Source: an uncultured Lachnoclostridium sp. (GTDB lineage: Bacteria; Bacillota; Clostridia; Lachnospirales; Lachnospiraceae). Taken from it: a DNA stretch of 64,000 nt. The position numbers and the translations under genes were made by a program. Positions within the stretch are counted from its first letter, which is position 1, and each line of letters starts with the position of its first letter. Of the stretch, positions 42,150 through 51,900 are shown piece after piece. Under the pieces are notes generated by a model that was not told the origin of the DNA, did no database searches, and saw only the letters and a list, made by a program, of their open reading frames with translations. The DNA is taken from the NCBI GenBank assembly GCA_948330435.1, contig CAOJBY010000002.1, positions 124,001-188,000 on the forward strand, given 5' to 3'.

Positions 42150-43148
42150 TTATAATCTATTTTCCTGCCCTTTTGAGGGTTTCAGACATTGATATACTGC
42201 TTCCTTAATATTTTCCCTGTCCGGAACATATGCTTTTTCCAGATTGGGTGCAAAGGGAACCGGAACATTCGGTGCACCTACACGCATGACAGGGGTTTTC
42301 AGTTCTGTAAAGGCAAATTCCTGAATCTGTGCCGCCAGTTCTGCCCCAAATCCACCTTTTACGCATGCTTCGTGAACAACTACTGCATGGCCTGTTTTCT
42401 TTACCGATTGAATAATCGTCTCCGAATCAAGAGGCTCTATGCTTCGAATATCAATTACCTCCACATCAATCCCCTCGCCTGCAAGTTCCTCCGCCGCCAG
42501 CAGGGACTGATCTACCATTGCCGAATAGGTTACAATGGTCAAATCCTTTCCCTCCCGTCTTATTTTGCAGCAATAATCACACTCATAAATTTCTTCCGGG
42601 ACCTCGCACTTTTTCTTATATAAAGCCTTATGCTCAATAAAGATTACAGGATTGTTATCACGAATGGCCCGCAAAAGTAGACCTTTGGCATCATAAGCAT
42701 TCGATGGAATCAAAACGCGAATTCCCGGTATATGTGCGAGGATCCCCTCCAAAGACTGTGAATGCTGTGCTCCATTTCCAAGTCCCGCCCCGGCCTGTGT
42801 ACGAATCACCATGGGAAGGCTGACGTTCCCACCATACATATAACGAAGCTTTGCCATCTGGTTTAAGATCTGGTCAAAACAGACACCTATAAAATCAATA
42901 TAAGAGAGTTCCACAATTGGCCTGAGCCCCAGCATTGCCGCACCAATCCCGGCACCTACAATCGCCGTCTCAGAAATAGGTGTATCAATAACCTTCTCCG
43001 GACCAAAATTTTCAACCAAATCATAAGAGCAGCGGAGCTGGCCTCCATACACCGCAATATCCTCTCCCATAGTGAATACCCTGTCATCACTGTTAAAGGC
43101 AATATGAAGTGCTTCGTTCACCGCCTGCCTCATAGAAATCTTTTTCAT
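42150..43148 (-). CDS. TPP-dependent 2-oxoacid/acetoin dehydrogenase E1 beta subunit
   Basis: 332 residues of the E1-beta / AcoB / PdhB family: MRQAVNEALHIAFNSDDRVF, GEDIAVYGG, DTPISETAIVGAGIGAA, then the C-terminal transketolase domain (VVVHEACVKGGFGAELAAQI). It forms an alpha2beta2 TPP enzyme with the upstream alpha subunit. The class includes pyruvate, branched-chain 2-oxoacid and acetoin dehydrogenases; the surrounding sugar-uptake genes favour an acetoin-like substrate. Confidence 0.9.
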   Translation of the reverse strand: MKKISMRQAVNEALHIAFNSDDRVFTMGEDIAVYGGQLRCSYDLVENFGPEKVIDTPISETAIVGAGIGAAMLGLRPIVELSYIDFIGVCFDQILNQMAKLRYMYGGNVSLPMVIRTQAGAGLGNGAQHSQSLEGILAHIPGIRVLIPSNAYDAKGLLLRAIRDNNPVIFIEHKALYKKKCEVPEEIYECDYCCKIRREGKDLTIVTYSAMVDQSLLAAEELAGEGIDVEVIDIRSIEPLDSETIIQSVKKTGHAVVVHEACVKGGFGAELAAQIQEFAFTELKTPVMRVGAPNVPVPFAPNLEKAYVPDRENIKEAVYQCLKPSKGQENRL

Positions 43149-43172
43149 GTTTATATTCCTTTCCAGCCGCCG

Positions 43173-44177
43173 CTATTTTATCCAGGGCTTCCATGTAATC
43201 GTTTCAAAAGTCGGATCGTATAAATCATCTTCCAGATCCCCGGAATTTGGAACAGGACCCTTTTTTGCCTCTTCTGATGCAGCCAGAACTTCCTCATGGA
43301 CTCTCTTTGCCAATTCATCCAGTTCTTCTTTTTGGACCCCATGCTTATCCAAATACTCTCTGCACTTTTTAATCGGATCCTTTAATTTCCACTCGGCAAC
43401 CTCGTCCTTGGTGCGATAGTTCTCGTTATCTCCAAAATAGTGTCCACTCATACGATAGGTCTCTGCTTCTATCAGTACAGGACCATTTCCCGCCCGCACA
43501 TAGGCTGCCGCTTCTTTAAATTCCTCATAAACCGTCACGATATCATTTCCGTCTATTCTCTTCCCTGGCATACGGTATCCCTCTGCCCGATCTGCGATGT
43601 GAACCGCCGAGGTGGAATGTGATACATGAGTGGAAATCCCATATCGGTTATTTTCGCAGATAAATATAACCGGCAGCTTGAATACGGACGCAAAATTCAG
43701 AGACTCATGGAAAGAGCCCTCGTTGGAAGCACCATCTCCAAAAAAGCATACAACAATCCCATCATCTTTTCGCAGCTTCTTGGCCAGCCCTGCTCCCGTG
43801 GCAATGGGTATTCCTCCGCCCACAATACCATTGGCTCCCAACATGCCAATATTCATGTCCGCAATATGCATAGAGCCGCCTTTTCCCTTACAATATCCGT
43901 TTTCCCGGGCCATAAGTTCTGCAAACATTCGAACCATATCTGCTCCCTTTGCCAGACAATGACCATGACCCCTGTGGGTTGAAGTAATATAATCATTGTC
44001 TGTAAGGCTGGCACATACACCAACCCCGATTGCCTCCTCGCCATTGTATGTATGGATTGCCGCCCGGGTAAGATTCATTTTAGCCAGCTCAATGGCCTGG
44101 TTTTCAAATTCCCGAATCTGCACCATCTTACAGTACATATTTAACAACTGCTCTTTTGTTAATACATTCATTTCCAC
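43173..44177 (-). CDS. TPP-dependent acetoin/2-oxoacid dehydrogenase E1 alpha subunit
   Basis: About 334 residues. The thiamin diphosphate motif is CFFGDGASNEGSFHESLNFA with ICENN, and STHRGHGHCLAKG and GGSMHIAD are typical of the AcoA branch. The start is uncertain: GTG 44177 has GGAGG 8 bases upstream, while ATG 44171 is 14 away. The longest reading (44246) overlaps the permease gene and is rejected. The gene lies 19 bases after the ABC permease, in one operon. Confidence 0.9.
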   Translation of the reverse strand: MEMNVLTKEQLLNMYCKMVQIREFENQAIELAKMNLTRAAIHTYNGEEAIGVGVCASLTDNDYITSTHRGHGHCLAKGADMVRMFAELMARENGYCKGKGGSMHIADMNIGMLGANGIVGGGIPIATGAGLAKKLRKDDGIVVCFFGDGASNEGSFHESLNFASVFKLPVIFICENNRYGISTHVSHSTSAVHIADRAEGYRMPGKRIDGNDIVTVYEEFKEAAAYVRAGNGPVLIEAETYRMSGHYFGDNENYRTKDEVAEWKLKDPIKKCREYLDKHGVQKEELDELAKRVHEEVLAASEEAKKGPVPNSGDLEDDLYDPTFETITWKPWIK

Positions 44178-44196
44178 TTTTGATGCCTCCAAACTT

Positions 44197-45153
44197 TTAT
44201 GATCTATTTCGTGCAATTGTACGCAGGGCGTCAATTGCAACTGCAATCAAAACAACTCCCCCCGTCATAACCTGTTCCCAATACTGAGATACATTCAAAA
44301 CTACAATGGAATTGTTCAAAAGCTGAATCAGCAGTGCACCAACCAGTGTGCCAAATGCACTCCCAATTCCTCCGCTCATGGAGGTTCCTCCAATCACTGC
44401 CGCCGTGATCGAGGACATGACCCATGCCTCTCCGATGGTCGGCTGCCCTGAATTGTAACGGCAGGCAATCATAATTCCTCCAAAAGTAGCAAAGGCTCCG
44501 GAAAGGAGATACACCAGCCTGGTTTTTCTTTTTACCTGGATTCCCACCAGTCGGGCTGCCGGGGCATTTCCGCCAATAGCAAACAGTTCCCGTCCAAAAG
44601 GGGTAAATTTTAATATGTAGGTAAGTAATAAGCACAACAGCAAAAATATAATGATAGGAACGGGTATTTTCCCCGCCATTCCCTGTCCAAGAACCAAAAC
44701 TTTCCCCTGTATTCCCTGTATTGTAGAACCCTTTGTAATAACAAGCACAAATCCCTTACTTATCTCACTGACTGCCAGGGTTACGATAAATGGTGTCAGA
44801 TTTAGTTTTGTAATGATGACCCCATTCAGATACCCAATCATGCTCCCTGCTGCCAGCACAAGAATAATTGCAATCACCGGATTTATATTTGTCTTAGTCA
44901 GCAAAAGAGCAAAGAAAATTCCTCCCAGGCATGCGGTGGATCCAATGGAAAGATCAATTCCCGCAATGATCAAAACCAGAGTTTGTCCCAAGGCCGCAAT
45001 TCCAATAAAGGACATTTGCTTAAAAATAATTCCTATATTATAGGCTGTCAGAAAATTCGGCGAAACTACAGACAGTACAGCCCCATAAGCGACAATGAAT
45101 AATATAATAAAAATAATCGTTGACTTAGAAAGCCTTTTTTTGATGTTTTCCAT
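44197..45153 (-). CDS. sugar ABC transporter permease (RbsC-like)
   Basis: About 318 residues, eight or more membrane segments. It shows BPD_transp_2 features: GQTLVLIIAGIDLSIGSTAC and ITAAVIGGTSMSGGIGSAFG. AGGAGG 5 bases before ATG 45153 sets the start. It works with the ATPase and binding protein encoded upstream in a ribose/galactose/autoinducer-2-like importer. Confidence 0.92.
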   Translation of the reverse strand: MENIKKRLSKSTIIFIILFIVAYGAVLSVVSPNFLTAYNIGIIFKQMSFIGIAALGQTLVLIIAGIDLSIGSTACLGGIFFALLLTKTNINPVIAIILVLAAGSMIGYLNGVIITKLNLTPFIVTLAVSEISKGFVLVITKGSTIQGIQGKVLVLGQGMAGKIPVPIIIFLLLCLLLTYILKFTPFGRELFAIGGNAPAARLVGIQVKRKTRLVYLLSGAFATFGGIMIACRYNSGQPTIGEAWVMSSITAAVIGGTSMSGGIGSAFGTLVGALLIQLLNNSIVVLNVSQYWEQVMTGGVVLIAVAIDALRTIARNRS

Positions 45154-45182
45154 GAGCACCTCCTGATTCTCGTTTTACTTCT

Positions 45183-46676
45183 TTATCCTAATGCAATTTG
45201 CAGAATATGCTCGGAAGTAACTTCTTTCGTTTCCACAACTCCCTTTTGCTTCCCCTCATGCATAATTAACACCCGGCTGCAAAGCTGTATCAATTCCTCC
45301 ATCTCAGAAGAAACCACCAGCACCGTCATTCCCTGATCCGCACATTCCCGTATCAACTGATGAATTTCCTCTTTTGCCAGAACGTCAATTCCCCGGGTAG
45401 GCTCATCCAGGATCAAAAACCTGCATCCCATGGAAAGCCAGCGTGCAAGAATCACTTTCTGTTGATTTCCTCCTGAAAGCTGTGTAAGAAGACCCTCTGC
45501 ACCGGCCATTTTTACATGAACCTTTTCCGTATATGTATCTACGATCTCTTTTTCCTGTCTCCTATCTATGACAGGAAAACGGAACAGCCTGGAGATTCCC
45601 GCAATAGTCAGGTTTTCCCGAATGTTCATGCTTGGAAGAATTCCATAATTTCTTCTCTCCTCGGGAACATAACCTATCCCTGCCGTAATCGCCTGCTTCG
45701 GCTCCTTAAATATCACCTTTTGACCCTCTAAGAAAATTTCTCCCGACTCCGCCTGTCTGTCTCCAAATATGGTGCTGACCAGCTCTGTCCTCCCTGCTCC
45801 TACAAGACCTGCAATTCCAAAGATCTCTCCTGACATAACAGAAAAGCTAATGTTCTCAAATTCTTTTTTTCGTGACAGGTTCCGGACCTCAAGGAATATT
45901 TCAGACTGTGAATTTGTCTTTCGAAGAATTACATTACGCTCTACTTCCCGGCCTACCATTCCATTGATCATACGTTCAACATTCAATTCGTCTTTTTCCA
46001 GAATCTCAATCAGACAGCCGTCCCGCATAATTGCAACCCGATCTGACAGCTCCATAACTTCTTCCATATGGTGGGAGACAAAGACTATGGTCTTTCCTTC
46101 CTCTCTGAATCTTCGAATCAAATCCATCAGCCGCTTTGTCTCATTCAGCGTCAGGCATGCGGTAGGCTCGTCAAAAATCAGGATTTCTGCCCCCTGGGAA
46201 ACTGCTCTTGCAATCTGAACCAGTTGTTGGTTAGCTACACTCATACCGCCCACCTGTTCTCTCACATTAAGCTTCATTCCCAAAACATCCAGTATCTCTT
46301 CCGCACTTTTATACATATCCTCCCAATCAATCTGATATGGAAAGGTCTTTTTCAATTTCTTAACACCCAGATAAATGTTTTCCGCCACACTTAGCTGGGG
46401 AATCAAATTCAACTCCTGGGGGACCAGGCCTATCCCATGAGCAATGGCATCATTGGGCGAATGAAAGGTGACTGGCTTTCCATTCATATACAATTCACCC
46501 TCGTCCGGCTTAAACTGTCCGGTTATTACATGAATCAACGTACTTTTTCCGGCCCCGTTTTCTCCTACCAGAGAGACAACCTCGCCCTTTTCAAGGGCAA
46601 GGCTGACATCTGATAAGGCTTTCACTCCCGGAAAAATCTTACTGATGTGATTCATCTGAAGTTTCGAATTTTCCAT
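45183..46676 (-). CDS. sugar ABC transporter ATP-binding protein (RbsA-like, two domains)
   Basis: 497 residues with two ATPase domains in tandem. The first has GENGAGKST and VGGMSVANQQLVQIA; the second has GLVGAGRTE, QLSGGNQQKVILA and LILDEPTRGIDV. The first-domain signature is GGMSVANQQ and not LSVGQQQ, a mild departure. The two-domain layout is standard for the CUT2 sugar importer class. Confidence 0.93.
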   Translation of the reverse strand: MENSKLQMNHISKIFPGVKALSDVSLALEKGEVVSLVGENGAGKSTLIHVITGQFKPDEGELYMNGKPVTFHSPNDAIAHGIGLVPQELNLIPQLSVAENIYLGVKKLKKTFPYQIDWEDMYKSAEEILDVLGMKLNVREQVGGMSVANQQLVQIARAVSQGAEILIFDEPTACLTLNETKRLMDLIRRFREEGKTIVFVSHHMEEVMELSDRVAIMRDGCLIEILEKDELNVERMINGMVGREVERNVILRKTNSQSEIFLEVRNLSRKKEFENISFSVMSGEIFGIAGLVGAGRTELVSTIFGDRQAESGEIFLEGQKVIFKEPKQAITAGIGYVPEERRNYGILPSMNIRENLTIAGISRLFRFPVIDRRQEKEIVDTYTEKVHVKMAGAEGLLTQLSGGNQQKVILARWLSMGCRFLILDEPTRGIDVLAKEEIHQLIRECADQGMTVLVVSSEMEELIQLCSRVLIMHEGKQKGVVETKEVTSEHILQIALG

Positions 46677-46695
46677 TCAATTCTCCTCTATGCCT

Positions 46696-47793
46696 TTACT
46701 GATTCCAGTATTCAATCTCTTTCATTGTGGCACTGTAATCGTAAGTATCCAGGGTATCCAGAGTTACAACATCAAATTCTAGGGGAACGCCCTGAAGAGG
46801 AATTCCATCAAAGGATTCCGCCGCCGCAATCTGTGTCAGGTAATATCCAATCCAGTAAGGAGAATAATCAATGACACAACTCAGATAACCGGAACGTAAT
46901 GACGCTTCCGGATCCGGCATCAGACAGTAATTGGAGATGTAAACCTGATTTTCCTGAATCTGTCCGGCTTTTACTGCCGCTTCCAAAGCAATTGCTGCTC
47001 CCACACCTGCAGATCCGTCTCCGCCGAAGATACCATCAAGGTCCGGATACTGTGCCAGAATTGCTTCTGTCAGCTGCGTTGCCTTTTCCTTATCATCATT
47101 ATCCGCCTGCTCTGTTACAATCTCGTATCCCGGATACGCTTCCTTTACTCTGTCTCGAAAACCGCCGGAAAACAAAATGTGATTCTCGGCATCGGGAGAA
47201 CCTGTCAGCATGGCAAGCTTTCCTTCTTCCTTGCCGATCATCTCAACCAGCTTGTCTGCCGCCAGCTTACCTGATTCATACTGTGCATCCGTAGAGCAAC
47301 CTACAAATGCGTCTGCTGGCGAGCCCTCAAAATCCGTATCAAAAGCGATTACCTTAATACCCGCTTCTTTTGCCTGTTCCATTAAGCTTTTGCAGCTTTC
47401 CCCGTCAATAACGGAAATGGCAATGTAATCCGGATTCAGGGCAATTGCCGCTTCCAGCTTCTCTGTCTGTTCTACCGTATCGGCCGTGGTAGGTGCACTC
47501 CAGATAATCTCTACTTCCTTTCCTTCCCCAGCCAATTCTTCAACGGCCAGATTGGCTCCGTCTAAAACAAGGTTATAAAACTCATGTACCAGCTTAGGAA
47601 TAATCACAATCTTGATCTTATCCTTTGCTGCAGTCTCCTGGGGTTCTTCTGCTTCGGGTGCTTCCGGTGCTTCTTCCCCCTCCGTTGCCGGGGCTTCAGG
47701 TGCTGCCTCTTTTTCTCCGCATCCAATCATGGATGCTGCCATCCCAAGAGTTAATGCCAGTGCCATCATTTTTTGAATCCACTTTCTTTTCAT
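46696..47793 (-). CDS. sugar ABC transporter substrate-binding lipoprotein (periplasmic-binding-protein class I)
   Basis: About 365 residues. The lipobox MIGCGEK is near residue 25, followed by a Glu/Ala/Pro-rich linker (about 28-58), then a RbsB-like fold: IIPKLVHEFYNLVLDGANLA, IKVIAFDTDFEG, GKLAMLTGSPDAENH and DGIFGGDGSAGVGAAIA. AGGAG 8 bases before ATG 47793 fixes the start. It is the first gene of the locus and should be the most abundant product. The ligand cannot be read from sequence. Confidence 0.9.
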   Translation of the reverse strand: MKRKWIQKMMALALTLGMAASMIGCGEKEAAPEAPATEGEEAPEAPEAEEPQETAAKDKIKIVIIPKLVHEFYNLVLDGANLAVEELAGEGKEVEIIWSAPTTADTVEQTEKLEAAIALNPDYIAISVIDGESCKSLMEQAKEAGIKVIAFDTDFEGSPADAFVGCSTDAQYESGKLAADKLVEMIGKEEGKLAMLTGSPDAENHILFSGGFRDRVKEAYPGYEIVTEQADNDDKEKATQLTEAILAQYPDLDGIFGGDGSAGVGAAIALEAAVKAGQIQENQVYISNYCLMPDPEASLRSGYLSCVIDYSPYWIGYYLTQIAAAESFDGIPLQGVPLEFDVVTLDTLDTYDYSATMKEIEYWNQ

Positions 47794-47863
47794 ACCGTTT
47801 CTCCTTTTTTTCATATTTATCTTATGCTTTCCGCTTAAGATTCCCGCACTTTTGTTCAGCAAA

Positions 47864-47903
47864 TTCTTTCGATTTCTTTCGTTTTTTATTTGTTATTCTT
47901 TCT
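47864..47903. promoter_or_regulatory. candidate DeoR-type operator repeats
   Basis: TTCTTTCG occurs at 47864-47871 and again at 47874-47881, exactly 10 bases apart, with a related TTCTTTCT at 47896-47903. DeoR-family regulators often bind short repeats of this kind. The site lies between the importer operon and the divergent DeoR-type gene. Confidence 0.4.
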
Positions 47904-48041
47904 TTTATAGGGAATATTCTAATATGATTTTCGATATTTTTCAACAATATTTTTTATTATTTTTCATTTTTGGTGATAATGCACAATTTTTCTAGGGTTT
48001 ATTTTGCTTTGAATTTTCTTTTACTTTCTTTTTAGAAATCG

Positions 48042-48070
48042 TTGACAAATTAAGGAAAAACAAAGATAAT
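48042..48070 (+). promoter_or_regulatory. promoter of the DeoR-type regulator gene
   Basis: TTGACA (48042-48047), 17 bases, GATAAT (48065-48070), about 34 bases before the ATG. Confidence 0.6.
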
Positions 48071-48103
48071 AAGACATGGAAAAAACCATTGGGAGAATGA
48101 AAT

Positions 48104-48892
48104 ATGTTTAAAAAAGTACGTCAGGATTATATTAAACAATTATTGTTTGAGAAAAAGCAGATCAATGTACTGGACTTAAGCACTTTATTGAATGTGTCTG
48201 TGGTAACCATACGAACTGATTTAAAGGAGTTGGAGAAAACCGGTTTTCTAACCCGCACTCATGGCGGTGCCATAATCAACAAGTCTCTCCTCGCAGAGAA
48301 CCAAGTCCAGGAATTTGTTGCAGGACCCACGATTGCATATGATAAAGGAAAAGAACTTGTGGGAGATGTTGCATCCCGTTTTATTTCCAATGATGAATGG
48401 GTTTTTTTAGGCAGCGGCACTACGGCTTATTATGTTGCACGTTCTTTACTCAATCGAAGTTGTTTAAACATTTTGACCAACAATCTTCTGGCAGCTTATG
48501 AATTGACAAAAAATCCCTTGGCCAATGTTATCATGACTGGCGGAACCCTGTCTCACACCACTTTCAATCTTGGTGGAGAAATCTTTGAGTCCACGCTTCA
48601 GCCCATGACGATCTCGAAAGCATTCATCAGTCTGATTGGTATCGATCTGCATGGTGCCTATACCGTTTCCACTTCCGGAGAGTTAAACGTATTCAAAACT
48701 ATCCGCAGTATCTCCAAAGAACTTTTTATCATTGTGGACTCTTCAAAATTTGATAAAACAGGCTTTATTAAGGTAGGGGAACTGTTAGATGCCGATGCAA
48801 TCATCACCGATAGAATTCCTCCCAAAAAATATGTGGATTATTATATGCAAAATGACATTCCAATCTATACTCCGGATTCCTTTTCGGATTAG
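48104..48892 (+). CDS. DeoR/GlpR family transcriptional regulator
   Basis: 262 residues. The N-terminal DeoR HTH is MFKKVRQDYIKQLLFEKKQ, then VSVVTIRTDLKELEKTGFL and TRTHGGAI. The C-terminal sensor domain has FLGSGTTAYYVAR (phosphosugar-binding GSGTT) and VDSSKFDKTGFIKV (D-x-S-K). Such repressors respond to a phosphorylated sugar intermediate, which fits the divergent operon with a kinase. GGGAGAAT lies before the ATG. Confidence 0.9.
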   Translation: MFKKVRQDYIKQLLFEKKQINVLDLSTLLNVSVVTIRTDLKELEKTGFLTRTHGGAIINKSLLAENQVQEFVAGPTIAYDKGKELVGDVASRFISNDEWVFLGSGTTAYYVARSLLNRSCLNILTNNLLAAYELTKNPLANVIMTGGTLSHTTFNLGGEIFESTLQPMTISKAFISLIGIDLHGAYTVSTSGELNVFKTIRSISKELFIIVDSSKFDKTGFIKVGELLDADAIITDRIPPKKYVDYYMQNDIPIYTPDSFSD

Positions 48893-48902
48893 GTAGCAAA
48901 AA

Positions 48903-48943
48903 AACACCTGCCAAAGCATCTCTGCTCTGGCAGGTGTTTTTTT
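48903..48943. terminator. bidirectional terminator between the DeoR-type gene and the surface protein gene
   Basis: AACACCTGCC and GGCAGGTGTT form a perfect 10-bp stem with a T-run on the plus strand and an A-run before it, so it serves both convergent genes. Confidence 0.88.
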
Positions 48944-48948
48944 AACTC

Positions 48949-51900
48949 TTATTCCTTTCTACGAAACTGTGCTCTTATTAGCAAAATAATAACAATCAAC
49001 AGTAGGCAGGCAATCAGTGTTGTGATACTGTAGAATGCGATCTCTGCAGGATCACCGGTTTTTACACCTGATGTACGTGTTGTGTTGGAATTAGTGGTCT
49101 TTGTTGAACTATTGTTAGTAGTACCATTTTTGTTAGTATTATTCGTGCCATTGGTTCCGGTGTTTCCTCCATTAGTTCCGGTATTCCCACCATTGGTTCC
49201 GTTATTCCCTCCATTAGTTCCGTTATTTCCTCCATTTGGATTATCCGGATTATTTGGATTATTTGGATTATTTGGATTATTTGGATTATTCGTAGTCGTC
49301 GCCCATCCAATGGCTATTGGTGAGAGACTCTCTAACTGGAAGCGAACTCCATCCTCCACGGTAGCAACCTGATTCCATGTACGTGTTTCCAGATTACCAG
49401 GGCTCTTATTAGGGCCGTCCAGATTGGTCTTCTCCGTAATCATATGGGCTGCCGCAAAGGAAGTAGCCCGAGAAGTTCCTGCCGGGAAAGGTACCGTAAC
49501 GGTCAGTGCACCCCAGGGGAATTCCTCTATCTCCGCCTCCGACAAAGGATCGCCATTGGCCTTGGTAAGTATGATGTCGTATACAGCGGTATTATTACGC
49601 TTTGCTCCCTGAGACTCCAACTGTGATTCCAAAGCCTTAATTACCTGATCTTCCGTACTGTACTGTGTACCATGGTCCTTCAGCTTTGTCATTGTAGTGG
49701 AATCAATGGTTCCTGTTTTCACGGATATCTTATACACACTGTTAGCCGGAACAGAAAAACTCTTGCTCTGAATCACATAATTGTCCTTATCTGCACCGCC
49801 CAGACGCAGCTTATCTATGGTAATCTTGCCTTTGTCGGAACTCAGATCCAGCTTGTCGTAGACCGCCACTACGTCGTCATCCTTAAGTGCATCTTCTACA
49901 TCCGCCTTGTTTTCACCATCAACCAAGCGGTAATCTGTCTTCAGTCCGCCTACTACGGATACGGTATCATCATCTGTAATGACCAGGAACAGCTTCTCTG
50001 CATCCCACTCCAACTCCCGCTGATCAATGGTCAGTGTTCCGATGCCTTTTCTCGTATCAATCTTATAATTATCTCTGGTGGGATCTCCATCCTCTGCCCA
50101 GGCGGTTATCTTAATCTCATATCTGCCGCACTCTTCACCCTTGTCATCATCCACACGGGTTATTTCACCTTTCATCTTTCCGTTGTCTATATCCAGAAGC
50201 CCTTCCACCACATAGAGATCACTTGCCGCCTCATTGACATCATTGGATATCAGGAAACCACTCCATTCATCCGGGTCCTTTGCACCATAAGGCTTATGCT
50301 GATTTTTTACGGAAACAGTCAGATTCTTGGGTTCCACATGGATATAGTGAAGTCTGGTCTCTCCTATATAATCTCTGTTGGCAGGCACCCTGGCCTTAAT
50401 GATATACCATCCTGCATCCCGGGGAGCAGTTGCCAGATTGCCTTCTTCGTCCTTTTCATCGTCTCTTGGCACCCAGGGCTGCAATCCGGATACATTCACC
50501 GTCTGAGTCTCATATGCTGTCATTACCTGAGTCTCCAGACCTTTGTACCATTCATATTCCAGACTATCCTTATCACTCTCACACCTTATATCATCCTTCG
50601 CCACCTCCGGCATCCGCAAAGGTTCGCCGTTATAAGTAAGAAGCCCCTCTGTATTTGTATAATAGTTGCTGGTAAATTGAAGATTTGGCTTCTGGCGGAT
50701 GATAATCAGCTTCTTATCAGCATACCAGCCTGCAAGCGTACCATCTACATGGTCTGTCAACAACCCATAATGAGGGTCATCATTTCCCGCAAGCGTACCA
50801 GTATGATACCAATTGCCATCTTGGCTCTCATATACCGCAGTCAGTCTATAAGGATTCTTATACGCATGCTCTTCCGTCTCCCATGTGGATGGATCGTCCT
50901 GCAGTGGTGGCGGCAGAATGTAATCTTCAGTTCCTTTCGCTAAAGGAATCGTAATGTTTGCTGTTCCCTTTCCATTTGCATCTATACTAATATCTACCGA
51001 CTTACTTGAAGGCTTCTCATCCGTAGTAATCAATCTATCGTATGCATCCCAATACAGGGTCACTTTCCCGAGCCTTGCATCTTTTTCATTAAATATGGCA
51101 ACCCTGACCGTACAGTTGATGTCGTTTTTGTTCTCATATACGGCATAATCAGATGCGTTGTCCGGATCCATCTCCTTTACAACATCATCTGCCCCCCGGC
51201 TGGTATCAAGCACAATGCTCCACTCTGTCATGTCAAATTCAACACTGGCCGTTTGCCCCGGAACTTCTGTATTTACATATATGAGTTCATAGTGGCCCGG
51301 ATCAAAGATCCTCTTTCCGTTTGTTACATCAATTGAAGTTATACCCGGATCATTAGGATCAACGCCCTCTACCCCCGGCTTCCAGCCATCCGATGTATCC
51401 GCATCTCTTTTTGCCCTGGTCAGCATAATGGTCTCAAGCTGGGCCTTTACCTTCACCGTGAAATCCACACCATGAAAACCTTTTAGTTCCTGATCAATTG
51501 TAACAACACCACCGTTTTTATTCACTGGCTTGGGGGGATTATCCGGATTCTCCGGATCTTCTATCACAGCAGTACTATCCACGATATGCGGCGAAAGTCC
51601 CGCCACATCCTCTGTCTGCGGTTCCCCGGTGTAGTCAAGTCCATAGTTTTCTGGAAGGTGGAGGATATTATCCGTCAAACCGGCAAATATAAATGTTCCA
51701 TTCCCCGCAAGGGAAAGTTCCGTCGATCCACTTCCCAAACACAGGTCACCTTTAATGGTCAGGGTGCCGGGCTCATTATTTTCAAGTGTCACAGTAGAAG
51801 TATTACCCGCTTTATTCAAAACACTGTTGGCTTCAACCACAATGGTTCCTGTATTGATATTGCCACCGACCGTACTGGTAATTGTAACAGTACCACTATT

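Noticed and set aside
49158..49290. CRISPR array
   Set aside because: The repeats are short, back to back without spacers, and code in frame for NNP and NGGNNGT.
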